Source: an uncultured Acidimicrobiales bacterium (GTDB taxonomy: Bacteria; Actinomycetota; Acidimicrobiia; Acidimicrobiales; SZUA-35). Taken from it: a DNA stretch of 64,000 nucleotides. Every line of letters starts with the position of its first letter. Position 1 is the stretch's first letter. A program made the translations under genes and the position numbers. The stretch spans positions 62,001 through 126,000 of the forward strand of contig CALAJV010000017.1 in the NCBI GenBank assembly GCA_937922805.1. Direction: 5' to 3'. A model generated the notes under the pieces. That model did no database searches. It had not been told where the DNA came from and saw only the letters and a program-made list of their open reading frames with translations. This document shows, in pieces, positions 17,513-26,019 of this stretch.

Positions 17513-17959
17513 CTACGCCTCGACTACCGTAACGTTGATCGGGAACTGTACCTCTGGGTGAGGCCGGACGTTAATTGAGTGCGTTCCGAGCGTACGAATC
17601 GACTCGTCTAGATCGAACATCTTTCGATCCAACTCGACCCCAGCTTGGGCTTCGACCGCTTCGGCTACATCAGCCGACGTAACCGATCCGAAGAGTTTGC
17701 CTTCGCTTCCAGCTCGGGCCCCAATTTCGATTGGGCGAGAAACTAGTACCTTGGCGATTTCTTCGGCCGCTTCACGCTCTTTAGCGTTACGCAGTTGCCA
17801 GGTTCGCTTCATCGCTTCTGCTTGCGCTTCAACGCCGGTACTAGCCTGTTGAGCTAATCCCTTTGGAATGAGCGAATTTCGGGCGTAACCATCAGCAACC
17901 TCAACAAGGTCGCCGCGATTACCGAGTCCGTTGATTGCTTGGTGAAGAACAACTCGCAT
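17513..17959 (-). CDS. rplI: 50S ribosomal protein L9
   Basis: A 148-residue protein of normal length. It starts MRVVLHQAINGLGNRGDLVE and continues VADGYARNSLIPKGLA, the conserved 23S-rRNA-binding N-domain, followed by the long central helix (MKRTWQLRNAKEREAAEEIA) and a C-domain with SEGKLFGSVTSADVAEAV. It begins two bases after the rpsR stop and is last in the operon before the terminator. Confidence 0.97.
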   Translation of the reverse strand: MRVVLHQAINGLGNRGDLVEVADGYARNSLIPKGLAQQASTGVEAQAEAMKRTWQLRNAKEREAAEEIAKVLVSRPIEIGARAGSEGKLFGSVTSADVAEAVEAQAGVELDRKMFDLDESIRTLGTHSINVRPHPEVQFPINVTVVEA

Positions 17960-17961
17960 AA

Positions 17962-18447
17962 CTATGCCTCCACCGGTGTTTCAGGTGCAGTCTCTTCAAC
18001 TGCTTCGACGACAGTGTTCTCGTCGAATGACTGCACATTTGCTTCTTCGGACTCAGTGTTCTTCTCCGCCTCATTAGACGGAGCTTCCCGTGAAGGCTTA
18101 TCTTCTCGTGGTCCTCGATCATCTCGATCTCGACCGCGACCCTCATCTCGATCATCTCGGCCTCGACCACGACGCTGCGTCGTGACCCGACTGGTGTAAG
18201 CAATCAAGCCCATCTCTCGAGCATTCTTAATCGCTCGAGCAATCTCGCGCTGTTGTTGCGTGTCGTTGCCGGTTACCCGACGAGATCGGATCTTGGCTCG
18301 ATCGGAAAGGAACCGACGAAGCAGATCGACATCTTTATAGTCGACGTAGGTGATGCCCTCAGTAATGATCGGGCTTATCTTCTTCTTACCGCGACGGCCC
18401 ATATCTTTGGGCTTAAGCCGCTTTCTTCCATTGCTGCTCTTCGCCAT
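17962..18447 (-). CDS. rpsR: 30S ribosomal protein S18 with a long charged C-terminal extension
   Basis: Residues about 18-90 are ordinary S18 ([20 protein letters not shown], then [19 protein letters not shown] and [20 protein letters not shown]). Bacterial S18 normally ends there at 75-90 residues, but this frame continues for about 70 more: an Arg/Asp/Gly-rich segment ([18 protein letters not shown]) and then a Glu/Thr-rich acidic tail. The ATG shares one base with the ssb stop (TAATG). S18 binds the platform with S6. The tail is probably disordered. Confidence 0.95.
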   Translation of the reverse strand: MAKSSNGRKRLKPKDMGRRGKKKISPIITEGITYVDYKDVDLLRRFLSDRAKIRSRRVTGNDTQQQREIARAIKNAREMGLIAYTSRVTTQRRGRGRDDRDEGRGRDRDDRGPREDKPSREAPSNEAEKNTESEEANVQSFDENTVVEAVEETAPETPVEA

Positions 18448-18902
18448 TAGAAGGGCTCCTCATCTGGGTTGTATGGAGGAGGAGCATCATTGCGGGCCCC
18501 TCCCGATGGGCGACTATTGCCGCCGCCACCGGCATCATTTCGTTCATTTCGAGTTACTTCAGCGGTTGCCCACCGAAGACTTACTGCGACATCGTCAGCG
18601 ACGATCTCTACCTTTGAGCGCTTGTCGCCATCTTGGGTTTCCCAGCTCCGTTGGTCGAGACGACCAACGATTGTTACTCGGGAACCCTTGGTGACTGACT
18701 CGGCTACGTTTTCAGCTAGTTGTGCCCAAACAGTGACATCGAAGAACGAAACTGATTCTTCCCACTCTTGGGTGCTGCGGTTCTGCCACCGTCGGTTAAC
18801 CGCTACACCAAAGTTGGCGACGGCTTGCCCTGACGGAGTGAATCGAAGCTCAGGCTCTCGTGTTGCGTTGCCTGTGACTGTGACCGTGTTATCCATTGCC
18901 AT
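18447..18902 (-). CDS. ssb: Single-stranded DNA-binding protein
   Basis: A 151-residue protein with an OB fold over residues 1-110: [40 protein letters not shown] and [21 protein letters not shown] Gly/Asn/Pro-rich linker leads to the acidic tip NPDEEPF, the contact point for partner proteins. GAGGGG eight bases upstream supports ATG 18902. It lies 12 bases after rpsF, in the classic rpsF-ssb-rpsR order. Confidence 0.97.
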   Translation of the reverse strand: MAMDNTVTVTGNATREPELRFTPSGQAVANFGVAVNRRWQNRSTQEWEESVSFFDVTVWAQLAENVAESVTKGSRVTIVGRLDQRSWETQDGDKRSKVEIVADDVAVSLRWATAEVTRNERNDAGGGGNSRPSGGARNDAPPPYNPDEEPF

Positions 18903-18914
18903 GAGTTAATCCCC

Positions 18915-19238
18915 TCAGGCTGTGGCGCTAGCCAGGCCACGACGATGTGCTTCGTCGAGCGGCAAGCGGATGAACTTGTGGCGGATTACATCATCTGCGA
19001 GTCGGAGCGTTCGATCAATTTCGCTCAAAGCGTTGGGAGCAAGAAACTCCAACACAACATAAAAGCCCTCACGAGCTTTTTGGATTTCGAAGGCGAATTG
19101 CTTTACGCCCCACTTATCCATCTTCTCAAGAGTTCCGCTGGCCTCATTGGCCATGGTCTCGAGGCGGTTTATTGTCGTCTGGATGGTCGACTCATCAGTG
19201 TCGGCCTTAAAGATGACCATTAATTCATAAGCCCTCAT
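18915..19238 (-). CDS. rpsF: 30S ribosomal protein S6
   Basis: A 107-residue protein starting MRAYELMVIFKADTDESTIQ, with WGVKQFAFEIQKAREGFYVV in the middle and the C-terminal DDVIRHKFIRLP. Length is normal. GGGAGGA precedes the ATG. It heads the four-gene operon and pairs with S18 on the ribosomal platform. Confidence 0.97.
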   Translation of the reverse strand: MRAYELMVIFKADTDESTIQTTINRLETMANEASGTLEKMDKWGVKQFAFEIQKAREGFYVVLEFLAPNALSEIDRTLRLADDVIRHKFIRLPLDEAHRRGLASATA

Positions 19239-19300
19239 GGGCTGGTCCTCCCTCTGGTTCCGGAGCCGGTGTCCGGCTTGGAGCCCCCACGGTGGGGGCA
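19239..19300 (-). promoter_or_regulatory. Structured leader of the rpsF operon, possible S6-S18 autoregulatory element
   Basis: Two GC-rich hairpins are visible in the leader: GCCCCCAC/GTGGGGGC (19283-19290 and 19292-19299) and AGCCGG-TGT-CCGGCT (19264-19278). CCG-containing structures before rpsF that bind S6:S18 are known in many bacteria. Whether this one keeps the required bulge cannot be decided by eye. Confidence 0.35.
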
Positions 19301-19443
19301 GGGTACTGCTTCTCTTAAGTTTTCTAGTCGCTTACTTATCTCAACTAACGCGCTAACCATTTCTCTGCCTAGCGCAGCCTTGTATCCTATCGGCGGATCA
19401 GTCCGATCAACCCACCGGCTCAAACCAGCCTAAACGCTCAGGT

Positions 19444-19857
19444 TCAGAGGTCTTTTTGGGCATCGAGTTCTCCCACCAGCTTCTTGGTGGCGGTGGAGCG
19501 GAACGACTCTTCGATCAATTCAGCCGCCTCGTCCCAATCAATGCCCCCATCAGCAGCGATGCCCAAGTCGGTACCTCTCCAGCCGTAAGGCCCCCAGTAG
19601 GCAGGAACGAAGAAGCGATCATCTTGATCAAGCGCTACCGCCTCATCTTCGGTTGGTAAGAACACCAAGGCGTTGTCGTGATCGCCAGCGTGATGTTCCC
19701 CTTTAACCACCGCGCCATACATAGCGAATATCTTCTTAGTGAAAAACGCCGGACGACCATGAGAAACTTTCTCATCAGTGCCCGGCAAGGCCAAACACAG
19801 CTGGCGGAGTTGAGCCAGAATCGGATCGTTGTCGTCGAAGTGTTGCGGATGAGCCAT
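19444..19857 (-). CDS. MmcQ/YjbR-fold protein
   Basis: A 137-residue protein with the layout of the YjbR/MmcQ family: an N-terminal helix with LRQLCLALPGTDEKVSHGRP, a strand pair with FFTKKIFAMYGAVVKG, the mid segment VALDQDDRFFVPAYWGPYGW, and a C-terminal helix DEAAELIEESFRSTATKKL. Some members are annotated as DNA-binding because of a CyaY-like fold, without a proven role. It lies between the PBP and rpsF on the same strand but over 200 bases before rpsF. Confidence 0.85.
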   Translation of the reverse strand: MAHPQHFDDNDPILAQLRQLCLALPGTDEKVSHGRPAFFTKKIFAMYGAVVKGEHHAGDHDNALVFLPTEDEAVALDQDDRFFVPAYWGPYGWRGTDLGIAADGGIDWDEAAELIEESFRSTATKKLVGELDAQKDL

Positions 19858-19898
19858 CAGCTTCTACTGTATTGGCTTTGCCGGAGAGGCTCCAGCTT

Positions 19899-19919
19899 TA
19901 GTTCGCCTACAGCGAACTA
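19899..19919. repeat. 8-bp inverted repeat overlapping the PBP stop codon
   Basis: TAGTTCGC (19899-19906) and GCGAACTA (19912-19919) flank five bases; the second arm contains the PBP stop (19917-19919). No T-tract follows on the minus strand. It may be a weak terminator for the PBP gene. Confidence 0.45.
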
Positions 19920-22784
19920 GCCGTCGGTGGCATCTCGGTTCCGATTGCCGTTGCCGTTGTTTCCGTTGTTGCTTTCACGACCCTCGCCTCCTTCAGGAGT
20001 GACAGCGCCCCCTTGTTCTGGCTCTGGCTCCGGAGGCACGTCAGGCATAGACGTAGTCGAGGTTGGCGCAGCCGTCGTGGTTGATTCAACCGCTTGTCGA
20101 CCTCTGACTGGGTTCCCGTCAGGGCCCATGATCAGATTCCCGTTTTGATCAATCAAATTGCCGTTCTCGTCGATCGGGAGTCCGTCAAGGTCAACTCGTT
20201 GACCGAATTCGTTGATGAAGTTTCCGAACTGGTCGATCCTGCGACCATTCTGGTCGATCAGGTTTCCATCCTGATCTAGCCGATTTCCGTTCTGATCCAC
20301 CCGGTTGCCGTTTTGGTCGTACATGTTGCCTTGGGCGTCGACGCTTACCGGTCCGGCTGGGTTAGGCAACGTCGTGGTGGTTAGATCCTCAAGCTCGATC
20401 ACTTTGCCTTCTTCATTGAACGGCAGGCACTCGGCGGTGGCGGCATCGGGCAGCGTGGTTGGTACTGGTGCTTGAGTTGGAATTGTTTCACCGTTGGCGT
20501 TGGTTTGAGGTGGGCCAGATGTTGTGGTCTCGCAAGCCAACAACGTTGTTAATAGCTCTTGACCAATTACCTGCAGCGCTGGAGATGCTTCCTCGACGGC
20601 CAATTCTTCGCACGGGGGATCATCTTTAGTGGCTTCCAGCATGTAGTCTCGCCACATCTCAGCCGGAATTGTGCCACCAGCAATGTCATCGTAGTCTTCG
20701 CCGAATATCTCCGACATTCGGGGCAACGTCAACATTTCGTCTTCGGTAAGTTCTCGGCCGAGCTCTTCGGCCAACTTAGCGTTCGCTTCTGCTTCTATCG
20801 AAGCGTTAGCGTCGTCGCTCATATATCGAGCTTCTAGTCCAACTTCACCCGGGTACCCCATCCAGACTGCGGTGGTAACACCACAGGTATACCCGGTGAA
20901 CCAAGCGTCACGGTAGTTCTGAGTGGTGCCAGTCTTGCCGGCACCAGCGCGCCAGCTCTCGTCTTCATAGATGAGCTTGGCTTTTTTGCCAGTGCCTCGT
21001 TGGACGACTTTACGCAAGGCCAGGTTAACTTGGCGAGCTATTGAAGGTTCCATTGCCTCTTCACCAACACGGTCAGCATCGTGGCATTCACCGCCAACTG
21101 GATACCAGCAAATAACGTTGCCTTCACTATCTTCAATGCGCTCAATGTAGACCGGATCTAGCTGAACACCCTCACGTTCCAGCGTTGAATATGAAGCGGC
21201 CATATCAAGCACCGAAACCTCTTCGGTTCCGAGAACAACAGAGCGGAACGGTCGCATCGGGGCGGTTACACCCATTCGTTGCGCCATATCCACCATTTGC
21301 TGAACTCCAACCAGAATCGCTATCTGGGCGTAAACGGTATTGGTTGAAGATTGGGTGGCCTCATAAACCGACCGGTGCGTTGGTTTATCTCGCTTGTTAC
21401 TAACACCACCACGAACAAGCCATCGATCTTCTTCCGCCGTTGATGCAAACACGGTTGAGTAGGGCGCTTCGAAGTAGGAGTTAGGTGAGAAGCCTTGGTC
21501 GAGAAACTCTGCCAACGCAAAGACTTTCATAAGGGACCCTGGTTGGAACCCGGAGCCACCACCATCGATACCAGTGGCTAAGTTAACTTGTGAAGACTCC
21601 CAGTCGGTACCGCCCATCATGGCCACGATGCGACCCTGGCGATCCACGCTGACCAACGAACCCCTCGGCATATCGGCCACATTTGGATTGAGTCGTCCGG
21701 TTATGGTTTCAAACGCAAGCTTCTGTCGATCCGGTTCAAGGGTGGTGTAAACCCGGTAACTCTGGTTGTAGTACTCGCGGTTGGGATAGATCTCGTCGAG
21801 CTGAGTTCGAACCGCTCGGATGAAATACTCGGCGCCGTATTCCGAACCCTTGACCTCACCCAGGTTGCCAAACTCTTCGGTGCTCTTCGGAACCAGATTT
21901 GGCCACAAATCGTTGTTGGCCTCAACTGCTTGCTGGGGGGTGATGAAGCCTTGCTCTTCCATTAGTCCGATGGATTTCGTTCGCCGTCGTTCGGCTTCTC
22001 GAAGATCGAGACTGGCATCGGCAGTATTGGGGCTACGGAGCAGGCCTACGATGTAGGCCGACTCGGCCACAGTCAAATCATTGACGTCTTTGTTGAAGTA
22101 CAGCCGTGATGCCGATTGAATACCGTCTGCCCCTCGACCGAAGTACACAGCATTCAGATAGCGCGTGAGGATTTCCTGTTTGGCCAGTTGTTTATCGCCA
22201 ACTTTTTCAGTCATCTCTTGCTCAAACTTGACCGCTTGAACAAATTCGGCGCCCTTAACTGACAAGCACTCAGTGTTCACTTCACGACAAGCCGTGCCCT
22301 GAGCCAGTGAAACATACTGTTGAGTTATGGTCGAACCACCCTGGATTGCACCGTCTGATCGTCCGGCTAGTCGCAGACCCGACTGGTACACCGCTCGGGT
22401 GATGCCGACTGCATCAATGCCACGGTGCTCGAAAAAAGACTTGTCTTCGGTTGCTATTACCGCTTGTACCAGGTGTTCGGGAAAGTCGCTGTACTCGACA
22501 ACTTCACGGTTTCCGTTTTCCAAAACCAACTTGTTTGCAGCATTGTCGGGGCCGCACCCAAGGGTTATTTCTGCGGTGCAAATATAAGTCGTTTCCCGCA
22601 ATGAATCAAAGTTGTCTTCCTCTAACGTCACCTGGGTTACGAAGGTCCATAGCAAGCCGAGGCCGACCATAGCGATAACGCCGAGTACGAAAAGGAACCG
22701 CCGGAACCGCCAAATTGGGTTACGCCGCCGATTGCGTGGCTTGGTGGGGCCGCTAAGCGGCCCAGCAGGAAGTTGAAGAGTCAT
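19917..22784 (-). CDS. Class A penicillin-binding protein with repeat-bearing C-terminal tail
   Basis: A 955-residue bifunctional peptidoglycan synthase. A basic N-terminus and one transmembrane helix (about residues 28-50) come first. The glycosyltransferase domain shows EDKSFFEHRGID, GGSTITQQYV and YLNAVYFGRGADGIQSAS. The transpeptidase domain has the Ser of SLMK, SSTNT and the KTGTT motif. After about residue 700 comes a Pro/Thr-rich segment, then about nine 7-residue repeats of type (I/V)DQNGNR, then a Thr/Pro and Asn/Gly-rich end. The gene corresponds to ponA by position next to a DUF5318-like gene and rpsF. Confidence 0.95.
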   Translation of the reverse strand: MTLQLPAGPLSGPTKPRNRRRNPIWRFRRFLFVLGVIAMVGLGLLWTFVTQVTLEEDNFDSLRETTYICTAEITLGCGPDNAANKLVLENGNREVVEYSDFPEHLVQAVIATEDKSFFEHRGIDAVGITRAVYQSGLRLAGRSDGAIQGGSTITQQYVSLAQGTACREVNTECLSVKGAEFVQAVKFEQEMTEKVGDKQLAKQEILTRYLNAVYFGRGADGIQSASRLYFNKDVNDLTVAESAYIVGLLRSPNTADASLDLREAERRRTKSIGLMEEQGFITPQQAVEANNDLWPNLVPKSTEEFGNLGEVKGSEYGAEYFIRAVRTQLDEIYPNREYYNQSYRVYTTLEPDRQKLAFETITGRLNPNVADMPRGSLVSVDRQGRIVAMMGGTDWESSQVNLATGIDGGGSGFQPGSLMKVFALAEFLDQGFSPNSYFEAPYSTVFASTAEEDRWLVRGGVSNKRDKPTHRSVYEATQSSTNTVYAQIAILVGVQQMVDMAQRMGVTAPMRPFRSVVLGTEEVSVLDMAASYSTLEREGVQLDPVYIERIEDSEGNVICWYPVGGECHDADRVGEEAMEPSIARQVNLALRKVVQRGTGKKAKLIYEDESWRAGAGKTGTTQNYRDAWFTGYTCGVTTAVWMGYPGEVGLEARYMSDDANASIEAEANAKLAEELGRELTEDEMLTLPRMSEIFGEDYDDIAGGTIPAEMWRDYMLEATKDDPPCEELAVEEASPALQVIGQELLTTLLACETTTSGPPQTNANGETIPTQAPVPTTLPDAATAECLPFNEEGKVIELEDLTTTTLPNPAGPVSVDAQGNMYDQNGNRVDQNGNRLDQDGNLIDQNGRRIDQFGNFINEFGQRVDLDGLPIDENGNLIDQNGNLIMGPDGNPVRGRQAVESTTTAAPTSTTSMPDVPPEPEPEQGGAVTPEGGEGRESNNGNNGNGNRNRDATDG
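20132..20322 (-). repeat. About nine 21-bp repeats coding a (I/V)DQNGN(R/L) tail in the PBP
   Basis: The translated units are YDQNGNR, VDQNGNR, LDQDGNL, IDQNGRR, IDQFGNF, INEFGQR, VDLDGLP, IDENGNL and IDQNGNL. The codons have diverged between units, so the array is not very recent. The pattern of Asp/Asn/Gly with a hydrophobic every seventh residue suggests a stacked beta structure or a calcium- or glycan-binding tail outside the cell. Confidence 0.85.
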
Positions 22785-22802
22785 AGTCCTTAGCGTGAGG
22801 TC

Positions 22803-23234
22803 TTAGCCGCTGATCCCGAATGATTCGCGCAAGTGATTCCACCAGCATTGCCGACACACCTCTAGTTGGTAACAAGTAGAAGGTCTACCACGAGATCGAA
22901 GCTTTTTTGCTTCAGCCAAGTCGGTAATAACTCGCCCCGCATTCGGCAGACCCGGTCCGAAGGCAAATGATACCGCCACCAAATCATCCCCTTTACAAAT
23001 GGGGCAAGGATCACTGAGAGCGGTGCCAAAGTTGTGGGCGACTCGCCGCAACTCCGGTTGGGCGTCGCAAACTTCATCAGTCGTTCGCTGACCTTGTTCG
23101 AAGAGTTCGACTAGCCGTTCGCGAGCCAGTCGGTAACTGACAACGCTGTCAACAGCGGCTTCAGTTTTCGGCCCCATGGCGCCAACGTTCGTTGATGCGC
23201 TAAGGCTTTGATTCGACTTCGATGTGAAGCTCAT
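22803..23234 (-). CDS. DUF5318-like zinc-ribbon-type protein
   Basis: A 143-residue protein upstream of the PBP gene. It has one CPIC pair at about residue 79 and a second set CYQLEVCRQCWWNH near the C-terminus, enough for a zinc site. The segment VVSYRLARERLVELFEQGQR and the position beside a class A PBP match the actinobacterial family DUF5318 (Rv0049 in M. tuberculosis, from memory). Function is unknown. It lies 18 bases before the PBP start and is probably cotranscribed. Confidence 0.75.
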   Translation of the reverse strand: MSFTSKSNQSLSASTNVGAMGPKTEAAVDSVVSYRLARERLVELFEQGQRTTDEVCDAQPELRRVAHNFGTALSDPCPICKGDDLVAVSFAFGPGLPNAGRVITDLAEAKKLRSRGRPSTCYQLEVCRQCWWNHLRESFGISG

Positions 23235-23349
23235 TGACCAACACTCACAGTCCCTAGGTTAGCGAACAATCGGCTCGACGTTAAGGGCGGGCTGAAGTCA
23301 CACGAAAATTGGCTCTAAATCAGTCAAATTCCACGATGCCAACCGTTCG

Positions 23350-24678
23350 TCACGAAAACTCGGATCGAAGCAAGGTCTCGGCTTCGTCTTTCGCCATCGG
23401 GCCGTGATCGAGGCGATGTTCACGTAAGAATCGCTCTGCTCTCCCGATTTCGGGACCAGGTTCAATTCCGAGAACAGCCATTATCTCAGATCCGCTGAGT
23501 GGGGAGCCGAGATCAGTCAAGTCCTCACTGGCCCTCAACTGGTCAAAGACGACGCCCATTCGGTCGGCGGCATCGTCGTCGATGAAATCGTCAAGGTCGG
23601 AAACGGATCGAGCGATTTCGCCGACAATCGGAAGATTTTCAACCCCAATCGATGCAACAATTCGGCGAGCTGTTGGAGCGTCGAAGCTGATCCGATTTTC
23701 GGATCCCGAAGCGCTGAGGGCCGAACCGAGCGCGGCGACGATACGCTCCGCGGTCTGTTGATCTGTATTGGAGTATCGGAGTCTTTTTAGTGGGGCTATT
23801 GACCGGGTCGGCCATACCAGGCCGACCCTACGAGCGACGGGCGACCCAGGGACTGAAGCCAATCGACAGGCGAGCGACACCGAACCAGGGTCGAGTCCTT
23901 CAAATTCCGAAACTAGCTCGACAATAACGCCTGTGGTTTGAAGAAAGTCGAAACCGGGCGACGGGTCGGGAAGCTCGAGCAGCCGCTCAAGCTCAACCGC
24001 TTGGCGCTCGACGGCAACGATCCTAAGCCGCGGGGCCAGGTCAGTTGCCGCCGCCACCAACTCGGGCGTAGCTGTCAGATTGAACCGGGCTATAAATCGG
24101 GCGGCTCGAAGGATTCGTAGCGGATCGTCGTCAAAGGAAACTTCGGGATCAAGCGGAGTTCGCAACACTCCTTGAGCAAGATCTTCGATTCCGTTAAACG
24201 GATCGATCAAGGCCGAGTCTCTGGCGTCGATGGCCATAGCGTTGATGGTGAAATCTCGTCGAGATAGATCTTCCTGCAGATCTCGACCAAAACTGACAAC
24301 CGGTTTACGAGAGGCCGGATCATACGTTTCCGCACGATGGGTGGTGATTTCCAAATCGTGGTCATTTAGTCGGACACCGATCGTTCCGAACCGTTCGCCT
24401 TGAGTCCAAACTGCGTCAGCTCCGGGCGAGGCTAGGCGCCTAATTGTTGCCGGATCGGCGTCGGTCGTGAGGTCGACGTCGTGAGAGTCGCCGATCGTCA
24501 CCTGCCCGTGACTACCAGTTTGGTTTTCCGGTTGGCTAGCGAGGAATAGGTCTCTGACGATGCCACCAACTAGGTAGAGGCGGTGATCGGCCTTGTCAAA
24601 GCGATCTGCGATCGGCCCGACAATCGCAAGTAGGGGATCTAGCAATCTAGGCAGAATTGGATTGGCTCGTCCCACCAA
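23350..24678 (-). CDS. CCA tRNA nucleotidyltransferase (class II, PcnA-like)
   Basis: A 442-residue protein that adds or repairs the 3' CCA of tRNA. The head domain shows YLVGGIVRDLFL, the metal-binding DVDLTTDADP, and HRAETYDPASRKP. The neck has SRRDFTINAMAIDAR and DDPLRILRAARFIARFN. Length suits the bacterial class with a C-terminal HD-like part, but I see no clear HD pair. TTG 24678 or the next codon GTG starts the protein. M. tuberculosis pcnA lies in the sigM cluster; here it is 28 kb away from it. Confidence 0.93.
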   Translation of the reverse strand: MVGRANPILPRLLDPLLAIVGPIADRFDKADHRLYLVGGIVRDLFLASQPENQTGSHGQVTIGDSHDVDLTTDADPATIRRLASPGADAVWTQGERFGTIGVRLNDHDLEITTHRAETYDPASRKPVVSFGRDLQEDLSRRDFTINAMAIDARDSALIDPFNGIEDLAQGVLRTPLDPEVSFDDDPLRILRAARFIARFNLTATPELVAAATDLAPRLRIVAVERQAVELERLLELPDPSPGFDFLQTTGVIVELVSEFEGLDPGSVSLACRLASVPGSPVARRVGLVWPTRSIAPLKRLRYSNTDQQTAERIVAALGSALSASGSENRISFDAPTARRIVASIGVENLPIVGEIARSVSDLDDFIDDDAADRMGVVFDQLRASEDLTDLGSPLSGSEIMAVLGIEPGPEIGRAERFLREHRLDHGPMAKDEAETLLRSEFS

Positions 24679-24744
24679 CTAAGTATCCCAAGTTTTCGCC
24701 CGGATCGGCTCGACCTATCAATTTCTTCTGAAGACAACAACACC

Positions 24745-24782
24745 GGCTCTCCCCCATAGGGGTCGGGTCTCGGGGGAGAGCC
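24745..24782 (-). terminator. Perfect 11-bp inverted repeat downstream of the fatty-acid-hydroxylase gene
   Basis: Arms GGCTCTCCCCC (24745-24755) and GGGGGAGAGCC (24772-24782) with a 16-base loop. A second small stem, CGCAGG (24790-24795) with CCTGCG (24802-24807), lies just before it on the minus strand. No long T-run follows, but this GC-rich stem between two minus-strand genes is best read as a terminator. The surrounding 24679-24936 holds no convincing gene. Confidence 0.6.
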
Positions 24783-24936
24783 AGAACATCGCAGGTACCG
24801 GCCTGCGGTTTCGTATCGTTTGCCGTCTGGGCACTTTCTTCTTTACTCGCACAGGTAGACCGTCGCGGGGTACAAAGAATTTGAGCCCACTACCGATAGG
24901 GGCCAACCATCGTTGCTTCTTGGCTGAAAGAAGGCT

Positions 24937-25986
24937 CTAGCTGGATTCGGTAACGGTGGGCTTGCTAGCCGACCGTTCGTTGGGGCTACCGACCGAGGCC
25001 CTACCAACAGCGGCCGAGTCAAAGGGAAATAGCAGCTGCCCAACATAACTCTTAGCAAATTCGGACAGCGAGTAACGCGTTGGTTCTGGGAAGTATGGGT
25101 CGTTTATTCCAGTAGTCGGATACGAGGTAACGTCCGGGTGCTGCGTGCCAAAGACCCGATCCCAGGCGAAGATCGCAGAATAGTTCGAGTTCCAATGTTC
25201 CGGCTCGGTCGAATGATGAATCCGGTGCGATTGAGGGGTGACCAAAATCCACCGCAACGGACCAAGATTCGTCTTGATGTTGGTGTGCTGAAACCGTTCA
25301 GTCCACGATGCAGATATGAACACAATAAACACCGCTCCGACGTGCTGGGCAAACGACGGGAACAAAATGAACGCTGGTAAAAACTTGATGATCGCATCAA
25401 TAAAGGCATCGACTGGATGCGTTCGATTTGCAGTAAACATGTTCATCCGAGGCTGAGAATGATGGATCATATGGAACCGCCAGAACAAAGGCACTTTGTG
25501 CTTTAGCAGGTGGACTGCCCACGTGAGCAAATCGGCTATCGCCAAACTCAATATCCCCATCAACCAGATTGGCAGAACGTCGGTCGCATCGACCACCAGC
25601 CACCCGGCGTTAGCTTCCAAGAACCGAGACACCGGGGCCGATAACACCGCAATAACAGCTGACAACGTCGGGAGCTGAACGATCAGGTACAGCGAATCGT
25701 ACACAGTGCTCGGGCTAAGCCCCCGCTGCTCCGGGCGAGCTGGGATGATGTATTCCAAAACGAAAATGACGGCCAGAAGGAATATGAATTGGACTGAAAC
25801 GAAGAACGGTAGCCAGGCGCCAAACCCTTGGTTTAGTTCTTGTCCAAGCGCTCCGGGCTGACCGGTAACAGCCATGAAGCTGATCACGGCAAAAAACATC
25901 ATCATGACGGCAATACTCACCAACGAAGACGGTCGCCATCGAGCACCTTCTTCACCCTCACCGATTGGTCCAATTGCAGACGTCAC
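24937..25986 (-). CDS. Sterol desaturase / fatty acid hydroxylase superfamily membrane protein
   Basis: A 349-residue integral membrane di-iron protein with four to six helices. The His clusters that bind iron are visible: HLLKH (about residue 160), HMIHHSQ (about 175), and HRIHHSTEPEHWN (about 255-268). The spacing fits FA_hydroxylase-family hydroxylases acting on sterols, carotenoids or lipid chains; substrate unknown. It is last in the minus-strand cluster, 33 bases after the GH9 stop. Confidence 0.92.
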   Translation of the reverse strand: MTSAIGPIGEGEEGARWRPSSLVSIAVMMMFFAVISFMAVTGQPGALGQELNQGFGAWLPFFVSVQFIFLLAVIFVLEYIIPARPEQRGLSPSTVYDSLYLIVQLPTLSAVIAVLSAPVSRFLEANAGWLVVDATDVLPIWLMGILSLAIADLLTWAVHLLKHKVPLFWRFHMIHHSQPRMNMFTANRTHPVDAFIDAIIKFLPAFILFPSFAQHVGAVFIVFISASWTERFQHTNIKTNLGPLRWILVTPQSHRIHHSTEPEHWNSNYSAIFAWDRVFGTQHPDVTSYPTTGINDPYFPEPTRYSLSEFAKSYVGQLLFPFDSAAVGRASVGSPNERSASKPTVTESS

Positions 25987-26019
25987 GGCTTCGAGACTAG
26001 CCGCTTATAGACGAGTGCG

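Noticed and set aside
24718..24906. Minus-strand frame of 62 codons between the hydroxylase and CCA transferase genes
   Set aside because: It runs through the two stem-loops of a probable terminator, is rich in Arg/Pro, and lacks a Shine-Dalgarno sequence.
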